NCBI GenBank assembly: GCA_022695795.1
Contig: MU404075.1
Coordinates: 1-64,000, forward strand
Direction of reading: 5' to 3'
DNA length: 64,000 nt
Source of the DNA: Biscogniauxia marginata
Lineage: Eukaryota; Ascomycota; Sordariomycetes; Xylariales; Xylariaceae
Shown here: positions 46,101 through 56,993 of the stretch, one piece after another
How the letters are laid out: each line of letters starts with the position of its first letter
Position numbering within the stretch: position 1 is the stretch's first letter
Notes under the pieces: model-generated
Databases searched by the model: none
What the model was told of the DNA's origin: nothing
The model's input: only the letters and a program-made list of their open reading frames with translations
Made by a program: the position numbers and the translations under genes

Positions 46101-49100
46101 TATTACGAGTTATAAAATGAGTACCGTAAATAACTCCAGAAAGATAAATGTAAAAACGAAACATATCGCTTATATAATTCGAGTAACTAAACTTAAAAAT
46201 CTAACGAAAAAAGTACCGCGCGAGTACCTTTATTTCTATAAATTATTTAAAGATAAAACAAAAAAAGAATTACTAAAACATAATTAATAAGATTACTAGA
46301 TTTACTTTAAAGAAAGAAAATAATTAAAATTATTTTTAATATATCTTATGAATTAAGAGAAATAAAGAGCATTATAAAAAGGAATTTAGGAGGATCTCGA
46401 TAAAGGATATATTTGAAAATTAGAATCTTCGTTAGGATACCCGGTAATCATAATACTTAAAGTCGATAAAAACGGGAAGTAACGTATCGATAAAAAGGGA
46501 AACTTAGTATAGCGACGAGTAATTAATTACCGATACCTCAATAAAATAACCAAGAAAAATAGGTATTTATTACTACTAATAAAACTTATAAGAGGATAAA
46601 TTAATAAGGCTTAAATCTTTATAATATTAGATTTTCGTAACGGTTATTACATAATTAAAATGGCTAAGGAACACGAACAATATATAGCTTTCCGAATAAT
46701 ATATAGATATTATAAGTATAAAGTTATGCTATTTAGACTTATTAACGCACCCGTTACATTTTAATATATAATTATAATAGTTTTTTGTAAGTTTTTAGAT
46801 AAATTTGTATTTGTTTACTTAAATAATATCCTAATTTACTTAAAAAACGAGAAGAAATATAAAAAACATGTAAAGCAAATGTTAAAAGCCTTAGGAAAAG
46901 CGAACCTACTTATTTATTCGATTAAAAGTAAATAATATGTCAAAAAACTAGACTATTTAAGGTTTATAATAAATCTAGGAGAAATCCGTATTTAAAAAGG
47001 AAAAATAACAATAATTAAAGATTAGCTAAAACCCAAGAGTGTTATAAATATACGTGCATTTTTTGGCTTTATTAATTATATTAAACAACTTATTAAAGAT
47101 TTCGGGCGTATCGTTAAACTATTAACGGAACTAATTATTCTAGTAAAAACAAGAGAGGCTTTCCATTTCATTAAAAAAGCTAAACAGGCTTTTTAGCAAC
47201 TAAAAGAAGTTATAACCAATAAAGTTATATATAAACTTCTAAACGAAAATAAAAAGAAACGACTAAGGATAAACGCTTTAGATTTTGTTATTAAAGTAGT
47301 CTTAAAGTAGCTGGAAAATAATAAGAAATGGTATCTAGTTACGTACCTATTTAAAGCATTATATAGTGCTAAACTAAACTATTAAATTTATAATAAGGAA
47401 CTATTAATAGTTATTAAAGCACTAGAGAAATAGGAATTATGGCTCAGTAAAACCAAGGAACCTATCGACATTTATTTAAATTATAAAAACCTTACATGAT
47501 TTATAATAACATAAACGCTTAATTAAAGATATAAGTATTAAATGATTTTTTTATTTAATTTTAATTTTAAAATCTAGCATATTAAGGGAAAAGAAAATAT
47601 CTAAGTAGATCTTCTTAGTAGAAAAGGAGATTATAAATTAAAAATTAATAAAAGAGATATCTAGATGTTTAAATAACAAAATAATAAATTAATTATATTA
47701 GCTTACATGCGAATTAACATAAAAAACTAGAAATAACGTTTTAAGGAAAATTATAATTAAAAAGAAAAATAATTATAATCTTAGTAAGGATTTAATAACG
47801 AACTTCTTTTATATAAGGAAAAGGTATACGTACTAGAACGAGTATAAAACGAATTCGTTAAAGAATTTCACGAATATTCTTTACACGGCCACCAAGGAAT
47901 TTTCAAAATAATAAAACGACTTTAAAAAGAATTTAACTTTCTAGGAATGCGACAAACAATTAAAAGAATTATAAAGAATTATAACATTTATAATAAGGCT
48001 AAAGCATCACGATATAAACTATACGGATTACTATAACTAATTTAGATACTTAATAAAGCGTGACATATAATTACATGGGATTTCGTAGTGAAACTCCTAG
48101 AGTTAAAAGATTTTATCATAGAAGTACCTTATAATAACATATAAGTAATTGTTAATAAACTCACGAAATATACTTACTTTTTATTATTTAACGAATTAAG
48201 CATAATAAAACAGCTAGTTTTTAGTTTTTTAAGAAAATACGTTAATAAATATAGATTACTAAAACACATTATTTTAAATAAAGACAAGTTATTTACTTTA
48301 AAGTTTTAAATAAATCTAATAAAACGAATAAGAGTTAAACAAAAATTATTTATAACGTATTACTCCTAAATAAACGAATAAATAAAAATACTAAACCAAA
48401 TAATAAAATAATATTTATAAAGTTATGTTAATTAAGAAATGAATAATTAAGTAGAATTATTATTAATAGCTTAAATAACATATAATACTTCGATTAACGA
48501 GGATATAAAAATGTTATTACACAAGGCAATATATAGGTAAAAAGCGGAAATCCAAAAACAACTAATCGAACTTATAAAAACATTAAGAGTCGAAATAAAG
48601 ACCCTAAGAGTAGAAGTACTATCTAAAAAGGTTTAAGCAGTATAATAATAGTTATAAAAAGAATTATAGTTTATTTAAAATAAAATAATAAAGTACTATA
48701 ATAAAAAAAGAATTAAAGGATTAATTCTTAGAAGAGGAGATATGGTTTATTTGCTTTGTTAATAACAAGGCGTAACATTAAAAACACCCTAGATTAAAAT
48801 AAAGCGACTTAACGAAAAACTTAAGTTCAAGAAATTAAGATTATATAGGATTAAAAAGGTTATTTCGAAAGTTAATTATAAGCTAGCACTACTAAAAAGA
48901 TCTAGAATATATTTTGTATTTCATATTTCGCTTTTAAAACCAGCATTAAATAACGCCATATTAAAAAACCAATTAAAATTAAAAAAAAACCCTAATAAAT
49001 ACGAAGTAGAAAAGATATTAGATTTAAGAAAAGTTGGTAATTAGCTACAATATCTTGTTAAGTAAAAAGGATACTTACCGGAAGAAAATACTTAAGAACC

Positions 49101-49851
49101 ACTTAAGTATTTAAAGAATCTAACGGAGGAAGTTAAGGATTTCCACCGCTAAAATCTAGACTAGCTAGGAAAGTATAAACGTCGAAATTCAAGTTTTGCT
49201 AGTTAAAGGAAAAGGAAGGAAAGGTACTAAAAATAAGTAAGTCTTGTGTAAATTCAGATTAACGCCGCTTTTCCTTCTTGCGTTATAGTTCTTTAGTAGA
49301 ACGACTTTGCTTTTTTTTCTCGCGCTTAACGCGCTTTAGCTTTTTAATAGAGTTAAAACCCTAAGTAATTATTCTTTAAAGTTTTTTTGATTAATGTCGC
49401 CGCTAAATTTGAAGGTGACGAGCCTTGTTTATAACCGCTTTTACCGTTACGTTAGCCGTTTTTAACTTTATTTCCACCTGTTAAAATTGCTTAGTAATCT
49501 TAAAAACGCTATTCCTTAAAATACCGTATATGTTATACCTTGATTTTCTTAAACAAATATACTTATTATAACAATTAAAGTCCTTTAAAGTTATACATTT
49601 TTTTTTAAATGTTTTATATATAAAACATGCCATTTTAATGTAATCGTTATTAAAAATTAATTAAATAAGAGAAAGTCTATTTTTTATAACCTTCTTAAAA
49701 CGACGAGAAATTTGAGAATTTTCCTTGCGAGATTTAATAATGCGACTAGATATGTTAAGAAATATTAAAGATTAAAAAAAGGAAAGAAAGTAAGAAAAAC
49801 AAAACCTATTCTTTATCTTTAGGGATAAAAATAATCGGAAAAGGAGAATAA
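43185..49851 (+). pseudogene. Element A gag-pol, RIP-destroyed
   Basis: The zinc-knuckle relic at 44326-44367 reads CFNYKKKGYYKNKY, with correct CX2CX4HX4C spacing but three ligands changed to Tyr. The reverse transcriptase core has FVFVYLNNILIYLKN, the YLDD box (46816-46827) with both Asp changed to Asn. RNase H follows at about 47240-47560. The integrase zinc region has LHGHQGIFKIIKRL (His codons 47884-47886 and 47890-47892), and its later Cys pair now reads YNIY. The integrase core extends to about 48600. The chromodomain at 49000-49150 reads KYEVEKILDLRKVGN then YLVK-stop-KGYLPEENT-stop-EPLKYL, with stops at both conserved Trp. About 700 bp of untranslated sequence follow. No part can make a functional enzyme. 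Confidence 0.88.
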
Positions 49852-50285
49852 TGTTATAAATGTAAGAAAGGAACCAAGGATTCCCCGAGGTACAAGCTTC
49901 AAAGGAAGAAGTGGACCTACTCCTTTCCGGAGGACCTTAAATAAATAATTTCTAAACTTCTTTAAATCAATTATTTATAAGTAGGTTAAATAAGTCTTTA
50001 ACGGAATTATTTAACATATTTCATAAAAAGGATATAAAAGGAGAAAAGTATAAGTACGGATAGAATTTCTTATGTACTTAGTTATTCGTTCTTTAGCTAT
50101 TAATCTAAGATTATAGTTACTTTTTAATACTATAGTGAGAATACCTTGAAACCTCTCTAACGAACATAACATTGTATATCAATTAAACTAATCTTAACCC
50201 ATTGTTACTTTCAAATCAAGAAAACCTAGTACGTACTCACCTGTGAAGTCAGCTGACTAGGAACACACAGGGAGGTTCGTCACAG
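49852..50285 (+). repeat. 3' LTR of element A, 434 bp
   Basis: Same start as the 5' LTR. It ends CACAGGGAGGTTCGTCACA, then the GTGCA duplication. Its U5 half is nearly undamaged and keeps the GTCAGCTGACTAGGAACACA block in full, in contrast to the 5' copy. Confidence 0.93.
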
Positions 50286-50290
50286 TGCAT

Positions 50291-52200
50291 CAATTATTTT
50301 GACTCTTTCAATTCCATTCGAAAGTTTCACGGTGGACCTTCTCCAGGGGTATACACCTAACTTCTCAGTAGAGACCCACTACACAAAATCCGGGGTAGTC
50401 AGTTTGAATATCCAATCATGTCGTGAGGTGCATCTGAATACGGGAATTGTAGATTTTAACCCTCAACGGGGCCATTACGAAACTAAACACCATTACAACA
50501 TATTAGACTCAGTAACCAATGAGTGCCCAAAAATATGTCGTCCAGCTAAGGCTCTCATAAAATAAATACTCCTACTCTGCTGGACTCTCAGGGTATATGA
50601 TCTGTGTTGACGCTCAAATTATAGATCCCATCGTCTATCTCTATTAAACATCCAGTCCTTTTCCTGCTTGTATGTCAATAGTACAAGCATCTAAAAAGTA
50701 AGTTAAACTTAGAAATGCCTTCAAGAATTATATGTGATCACTTTATTATACTTGAAGTAAAAAAAGTTTCACATACATGTCAATTTACAACCCTCTCTAA
50801 AAAGAAGGGAAATTAAGGGATGGCTGTTAGTAGAGCCGGCATGGAATTCACCGTTGACGTATTTTAAATTTGATAATATGGCCTCTTATAAATAGAAAAA
50901 TGAACCATGAGCTTCACTTGTGTATTCTAGAACGCTACACAGAAACATTGCTAAATGGTAGGTGCTCCAGGATCTATTACTCATACGACGGAGTATTGGC
51001 CACTTTTAGTCTCATGATCACGCTCTACTTGTTCAGACTCGAAAATAACATCTAGATTTCATATAATATTAATCTGATATTTATGACAGTATGATCCGGT
51101 GTATCATTACATATATGTATTCAATTTACTCTTCCTAAGCATGAAAGGCATAATCTCATATCAACGACTCTATGGATTTAATTCCTAGCAAAAATATGAA
51201 GGACAAGGCCCATTGGAGATACTATCCGGCTTTTCAGCCAAAGCTAGCCACGGAACCTAGCTATATTCGATAATTCTCGAACAGCTTAGCTCCGAAGATG
51301 TCAATTACACGTTCTAGCACCTACCGCGATGGAAACCACTTCCTCGCAGATAAACGCAATGAAATCGGAGTTTTAGCACTCCATTAGTCAAAGTTAGGCT
51401 AGATATTCATATGGTTATCACGATGCTTGCAAAGTGGTCAATAGATAGCATTGTCATTCGCAGAAAATAATTGAGCACATGCTTCGAGAAAGGTTGGAGA
51501 TCCAGTCACGGATATGGTCCAGAGCAGCGCAGTTTCTCGAATGATAGCAACAAATTAAGTTCTTCGGATCGTCAATAGTCAGCATCGTCGGTTAGATACA
51601 AGCAGTACTGGATGTCACAGTTCTAGAGGGTAATGGTTAGCTCTGGAATCACAAAGCCCCCACCATCGATGACCTAGCCAAGAGCATACACACGCAAAAG
51701 GCGACCGAGTATTTAGCTAGAATATGGCAAGACTTCCTGCGCGGCGACCTTTTATGGCTCATCAGTATAACATCGACATATAAGAAGAAGCCCGGCTAAG
51801 GCCGCGGAGCGTACCGACATGGCCGTGGGCTAGCGTCGATACGTATTCGCTAATATGTGACGAAGTAATGATATGGCATTCTGATGTTTGGATCATGGGT
51901 CCTGAATCCTATGAAGAAGGACCGAGCACAGAAACACTTGGCTGATGTGGTGAGTTACACAGTAGTCCCGGATGGTAATTAACAACGAGCTTGGTGTGGT
52001 ACCTCGAAGGGATGTTGACAATTTCCGGGGCAGTGTCCAAAGGAATCCTAGGGTGAGAGGCTGAGATTTATAAAGGAGAGAGCATTGGTGTCTATTGCGT
52101 GTCATTCCCTAGTGTTCGGCTTCCAACGAAATCGGAGTATGTGCTAGATTACGGAGGACATGATTAGGTCTTGCCTGGATCGACGGTTCTCTCTCTTCGG
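50291..52200. other. Gene-poor region right of element A
   Basis: Balanced to slightly AT-rich. Open frames of 60-88 codons (50299-50565 with a TTG start, 50870-51055, 51893-52105 minus) show no family signature. No LTR ends or tandem repeats are seen. Confidence 0.45.
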
Positions 52201-52443
52201 ATGAGTTTTATTCATGAGGGGTCTAGCGAGGTCCTGGTTTCACTTGTTTCGAGGCCTTCAGCAATCAACTCTGACACGTTTGAGCGCATAGTGGCACTAT
52301 TAGTAGACGCCAAGCCACCACCTATTGATGTCAACAGCGGTATCTACGAGTCAGCAACTGTACCGACTGTTACCATCGAATTATCAATGGAATACTTCAC
52401 CGACAAGAATTGGTATGGTCTGACAAAAAAATTGCCCGGTTAG
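52201..52443 (+). CDS. Possible small hypothetical ORF, 80 aa
   Basis: From ATG 52201 the frame encodes MSFIHEGSSEVLVSLVSRPS, then DTFERIVALLVDAKPPPIDV and ELSMEYFTDKNWYGLTKKLP, stopping at TAG 52441-52443. Its residue mix looks protein-like, and a pair of hairpins follows 12 bp after the stop. There is no recognised family or upstream exon. It could equally be the 3' end of a decayed gene. Confidence 0.22.
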   Translation: MSFIHEGSSEVLVSLVSRPSAINSDTFERIVALLVDAKPPPIDVNSGIYESATVPTVTIELSMEYFTDKNWYGLTKKLPG

Positions 52444-52455
52444 CCCGGCTCGTGC

Positions 52456-52534
52456 TTAAATTATTAGGAAAGGTTTGCAGGCACCTTCTAATAATTTAAA
52501 TACGTTGAAATCAGAGTGCAAGCACTTCTGATTT
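52456..52534 (+). other. Two adjacent hairpins
   Basis: Hairpin 1 (52456-52499) has arms TTAAATTATTAG and CTAATAATTTAA, extended by AAGG/CCTT across a small bulge, around a GC-containing loop. Hairpin 2 (52508-52534) has arms AAATCAG/CTGATTT and GTGC/GCAC with a two-base loop. They are separated by 8 nt. The arrangement resembles a structured RNA or the end of a small inverted-repeat element. No snoRNA boxes could be confirmed. Confidence 0.5.
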
Positions 52535-52539
52535 TTGTT

Positions 52540-53953
52540 ATGGAATACGTAGTGAAATAGAACAAATCACATATTGCAGTCACATAAATTAAAAAACACA
52601 CACAAAAACCCGCATTCATTACGTGATGATGTCGTCTCCGAGGAGACGAAGAACCTTGATGGCTGGATTAAGGTTCAAGCTGGACCTCCATTCTCCCCCT
52701 GTCTAGTTGAACTTAGGTAACATAGGTAGAGGTTCTAGCTAACTTCGTTAACGTTAAACCTTTCTTAATGAGTAAGATATGCTACGCCTTACTATCTTTT
52801 GAGCAATACCCCCTTTTTTATATTAAACTTAGAAAGTTCCCCAGTACGGACTTAATTGAATTATGAAATTGCGCGCAACTTAGCGTATTACCATGAATAT
52901 ATCCAGACTTCTGCTTGAAGAGTGGACCACTTCTAGGTCCTGAATCACCTTAAGAGCATAGAAACCTTATATGGAGATATTAAATGGTTAAAAATGATTA
53001 GGTTGTTGGCACTTGATACGAAGAGCATATATTTATTGTTCTCCCATCCGCTAAAGGGCAGAAGTTGCGCATTTTTAATCACGTACTGAACAGCCGCGCG
53101 TCAGGTTTCCTAGGAGACGAGTTAATACCAGTCATGCAAGACACGTTCATATGATAGTGGAGATATCAGTGGGATAAATCGAGCGGACGCTTCGGACATC
53201 AAGTGAAGTCTCGGCTTGCAAGCAACTAACTAATGGCAGAAAAGGCGCCCTGTGTTTACACAATCCCTATTTCCGTGCTCGAGTCGCTCGACACGAACCC
53301 TTGTCAGAGCCTTCACGAAGAGTTAACGATTCTTTTATGCCGTGTTCTCGGTTTTCAAAACTTACAGCCTTGCTCGCGGAGGCATCCGGTGCATTTCTAT
53401 CGTCGCCCTGCTTAGCAGCGCCTGCTCGGGCATTGAGGAGATGCTTGCGGCTCTGGGAGAATAAGACTCGGCTAGAATTACCACACTAGCAGGGAGTCTG
53501 TTGATATTCGCCAAACCTTTATTTCCCGCAACTACGGGATGGGCCGCGTCCAACAGTCAATTTCTCAATAGCCCCTTGCGTATAAGCCAAGTCAAGTCAA
53601 CTAGTGAACGAACGGCTGGACGGGGGCGCAGATAGCGCCTGCAAACTTCTACGCCACAGCTCAAGATCTTCATGAACAATACCTACGTATTCAGGGTGAG
53701 ACTAAACTCAAACATCATATTAAAGGTAGCAAACAATAGTTTACTATGGCAGAGCTAGGTGGAAAGCTCGGTGAAGCCTCACACATCATCATCTAACGTT
53801 TCAAGGACCTCGAGATCAATAGTCAAATTGGAGGCTGGCGAGCTTCGAGTAGTTATATCCCGAACGTCTATAAAGACCCTTACGACCCTCTTCCCAAAAT
53901 ATCCCTTAATTTTAGTCTTCCTTAACATCTTCTTAAAACCTTAATTTCCAAAA
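52540..53953. other. Gene-poor region upstream of the CFEM gene
   Basis: Contains scattered short frames near 53233-53553 on both strands that look like fragments of an older coding sequence but give no family match. The sequence at 53302-53328 matches 32131-32157 at 24 of 27 bases. Pyrimidine-rich sequence (53890-53940) just before the ATG probably belongs to the CFEM promoter. Confidence 0.4.
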
Positions 53954-54517
53954 ATGAAGGCCGCCACCACTCTTATCACCCTCTTCGTCGCCCTCGCCGC
54001 CGCCAGCGTCGTTCCCCGTAACAGCAAGGGCGACAAGCACAATGACGGGCCAAAGCTTCCCTACTGCGCCAAGAAGTGCATTCACAAGTTCTGGAAGTAT
54101 GGCCACTGCAAGAGTGATCATGACGTTGAATGTCTCTGCACGTGAGTAGTTCTCTCCAACGCTTTCATCCCTCGATTGGGGTTCGGTTATAAGGGTCATA
54201 TTGAACACTCTAGCTAATGTTGTCACCAATATCTAGTTCCAGACCTTTCCACAACGCGGTCGGTCCCTGTTTTCAAGACAACTGCGATGACAAGGAAATA
54301 ACGTAAGTTATCAAAGATGGTCCCTTTCTCTGGACGTGTAGAGTTGTCTAACCTTTGATTCCTCTTCATTAGAGAGCTCCGCTCCTTCATCTCGGAAACT
54401 TGCGGCCAGACGACCTGGGGATACGAGGAGGAGCCTGTGAGCAAGCCTGTAAGCAAGCCCGAGTACAAGCCCGCGCCCGAGACTCAGGACAACGGTCAGA
54501 GCGGTTATGGCTACTAG
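53954..54517 (+). CDS. Secreted CFEM-domain protein
   Basis: Three exons (53954-54141, 54237-54302, 54373-54517) encode 132 residues. The introns have donors GTGAGT and GTAAGT and acceptors CTAG and TTAG, both phase 2. A signal peptide (MKAATTLITLFVALAAASVV) is followed by PYCAKKCIHKFWKYGHC, HDVECLC, GPCFQDNC and ETCG. The eight Cys are spaced C-x3-C-x9-C-x7-C-x-C-x11-C-x4-C-x15-C, the CFEM signature, with an Asp (HDVECLC) at the place that binds haem iron in characterised CFEM proteins. The tail is short and Pro/Lys-rich (PVSKPVSKPEYKPAPE) and ends SGYGY. No C-terminal hydrophobic GPI signal is seen, so the protein is probably free and secreted. Known members serve in haem uptake or as effectors; which applies is unknown. 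Confidence 0.93.
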
Positions 54518-55638
54518 GTGGTCCTTGGTGACTACCAGGCGATGCCTAAGTATCTGGATCAAAGCCTGAGAGCAATTGTCAATAGGAATGAATTGCAACA
54601 GCACATGTGGAGGACTTCTCCCGGATGCCAAATGATCAGTTACGATCGCTTTGCTTTAAATTACATATTATATTTATATTTAATAAATAATCGAGGCTGC
54701 TAAGCCCCTTTTCAAGTATATATCCTACTCCGTGTAAAGCCTAATTACCACATGTCTAATATCAGTACACAAGTTACGTTATGTCTATGACTACCTGTTA
54801 GATTGATGCTTTTGATGTGAACTTCGATATTGCTCGATACACAATCACGTGTTCTCTACCCCTACTCCGGTCTGTACTAATTCCATATAGTTATAAACGT
54901 ATATCAAAAGGAGAGAATGGATACAACCCTCCAAAATACCGTCGGTGAAGCACCCTGCTCTGCTCCTAGCTGTTCAATTCCCCAATCAGTAGCTCTAACC
55001 ACCCCACTTTACCCGATAGTGTCATCAAATATCGCCCGTCTACTATTTCCCAGTAACTTATATTCTCCTTGAGGCGCGCCCTTCAGTATACATGTATGTC
55101 TGTCAACAGTACATATAGGTACGCGCAATACTACCTAGCATATGCAGGATAAGAATTTAGGCTGGGTAAATGGGGCGGAGGAGAGAAGTTGCGAGGACGT
55201 GAGTCTCCGAATGCAGTAATAGTTCAAGCTGCATATTGGGAGATGCAATGCTATTTCCTTAAATAATTGGAGAAATTGGATTGGTGATAGAATTAATGCA
55301 CGTGTAAGTGACATGCAGGTAAGTTGAGATTCACATCGAAGGGCGTACACGCGAGTGAGGGGTTTGAGCATCTGCCTCTATAAAGGTGATGTCACTTATA
55401 CCACTCCCATTTTATACTAACACACGATTTCATATAAACACCTACTTCACGCACTTCTAGAACTTCAAATACCACGTAGGTCTAAGGAAACCTATAAGGG
55501 AGCTGACCAAAAAAATAAATAAAAGAAAAACAGAAACCCCAGCTCGTCTAAGCTCAATTATCCATCTAAGTGAATGACTCCCCGAATAATATAATATCAG
55601 AGATCCCCATCACACAACGAATTACCACAGAGAAAAAC
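54518..55638. other. Intergenic region
   Basis: Holds the 3' flank of the CFEM gene (AT-rich at 54650-54690) and the promoter side of the dehalogenase gene. No gene, repeat or RNA is recognised. Confidence 0.5.
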
Positions 55639-56548
55639 ATGTCGTCGTCGTCACAGCACCCCGACCTCACAACCTTCAAAGCCCTAAGGTAAATCACCCA
55701 TCCATCTATCCATATATCCATCCCTTCGCCCCCCGTCTAAAAGAGAACTCAACGACCAGCGGGCTAACATCGATCCCCACACCCGCCGCGCCAGCTTCGA
55801 CTGCTACGGCACGCTCATCGACTGGGAAACCGGCATGCAGGACACGCTCGGCGCCCTGACCTCGCAGCTCCCACCCACCCACCCCCTCAACACCTCGCCC
55901 CCCACGCCCGCGCTCCGCCGCCTCGACGCCCTCGCCGTCGCGCGCGAGCGCGCCTCGCCCACGCTCCCATACAACGAGGTTCTCGCGGCGTCCCTCGCGG
56001 ACCTAGCGCGGGAGCTGGGCCTCCCGCTCGCGGACGGCGCGGGCGCGGCGTTCGGCCGGTCGCCGGGGACGTGGGCCGCGTTCGGGGACACGGTGACCGG
56101 GTTGCAGCGGCTCGCGGCGCGGTACGAGCTCGTCATCCTGTCCAACGTGGACAACGCCAACATAGCGGAGACGGTGTCGGGGCCTCTGGGGTCCGTGCCG
56201 TTCGCTGCCGTCTACACGGCGCAGGACGTCGGCAGCTACAAGCCCGCGCGCGCCAACTTCGAGTACCTGTTCGCGCGGGCGCGGGCCAACCTCGGCGTCG
56301 ACGCGGGCGCGGGGGAGCTCCTGCACGTCGCGCGCAGCCTGCGCGCCGACCACGTGCCCGCGAGGGAGCTCGGGCTGCGGAGCGTGTGGATATCGCGCGG
56401 GGGCGACCGGGAGGGCGGCCAGGGCATCGGCGGCGGCGATTACGCGCGGCTGAGGGATCAGACGGCGTTCGAGTGGCGGTTCGATACCATTGGGGATTTC
56501 GCGGACGAGGTCGACAGACAGTTCGCTGCTAAGGAGCAGAAGAAGTAG
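55639..56548 (+). CDS. Haloacid dehalogenase, type II (HAD superfamily)
   Basis: Two exons, 55639-55688 and 55795-56548, separated by a 106-nt intron (donor GTAAAT, branch-like GCTAAC, acceptor CCAG), encode 267 residues. The intron restores motif I, SFDCYGTLIDWETG, with the nucleophile Asp19. Motif II is VILSNVDN (Ser133), motif III SYKPARANF (Lys166) and motif IV HVARSLRADHVPARELGL. This set is typical of type II (S)-2-haloacid dehalogenase-like proteins, which hydrolyse C-halogen or related bonds via an aspartyl ester; the native substrate in fungi is uncertain. The gene is extremely GC-rich, which creates long open frames on all strands. It shows no damage. Confidence 0.92.
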
Positions 56549-56993
56549 GCTTACCTTTTTTTTTTTTTCCCCTTCGGGAGTAAGCGTTATGCTTAGGGGT
56601 CGAAAGAAGTTGTAAGTTGACGCGGGTTGCGCCCCCCGTTTTTTCTGTGTTCTCGATGGCATTGTCAGGAGTAGGAAATAAAATGATTTGTTAGCTACGG
56701 GGGGATGTAGGTAATAGCTATTAAGACAGTCAGCTTATCACAAGTCATACCAGTCGATAATAATCCACTAAAGCCAACTCTCAAAGAACCCAACCACCTC
56801 CTGCCCTCTACATCGTCCTGTCTAACGAGTCTACCCGGGCTTCCGAGTTCCAATAAGCATCCCTACTTTCCACCCCCCCCGACGTCAAGGTCATCTTATC
56901 TCATTTCATGCCCGACAAGCATAACCCAACCAGCTCCTCGATAGGACGTCCAAAGCCCTCCCTTATAGACAGCACGTCTGCAGCCCGCACTAA
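56549..56993. other. Intergenic region between convergent genes
   Basis: Contains a T14-C4 tract just after the dehalogenase stop and the 3' flanks of two convergent genes. No other feature is seen. Confidence 0.5.

Larger units (their letters stand above)
42752..50285 (+). mobile_element. Complete chromodomain Ty3/Gypsy element A, RIP-inactivated
   Basis: A 7,534-bp element with LTRs at 42752-43184 and 49852-50285, flanked by a perfect GTGCA duplication (42747-42751 and 50286-50290). Termini are TG...CA (TGTTATAAATG ... GGTTCGTCACA). Gag, pol and a C-terminal chromodomain lie in the order of chromoviruses, the Ty3/Gypsy branch that targets chromatin through a chromodomain on integrase. A polypurine tract (CGGAAAAGGAGAATAA) abuts the 3' LTR. 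It is not interrupted by other elements and is somewhat less eroded than elements B and C, so it is probably younger. Confidence 0.95.

Noticed and set aside
50299..50565. 88-codon frame right of element A
   Set aside because: Opens at TTG, has no inner signature and no upstream exon. It starts just after the target duplication, but nothing shows a disrupted gene.
55804..56662. Several long frames on both strands over the dehalogenase gene
   Set aside because: Extreme GC content removes stops from all frames. Only the HAD frame carries family motifs.
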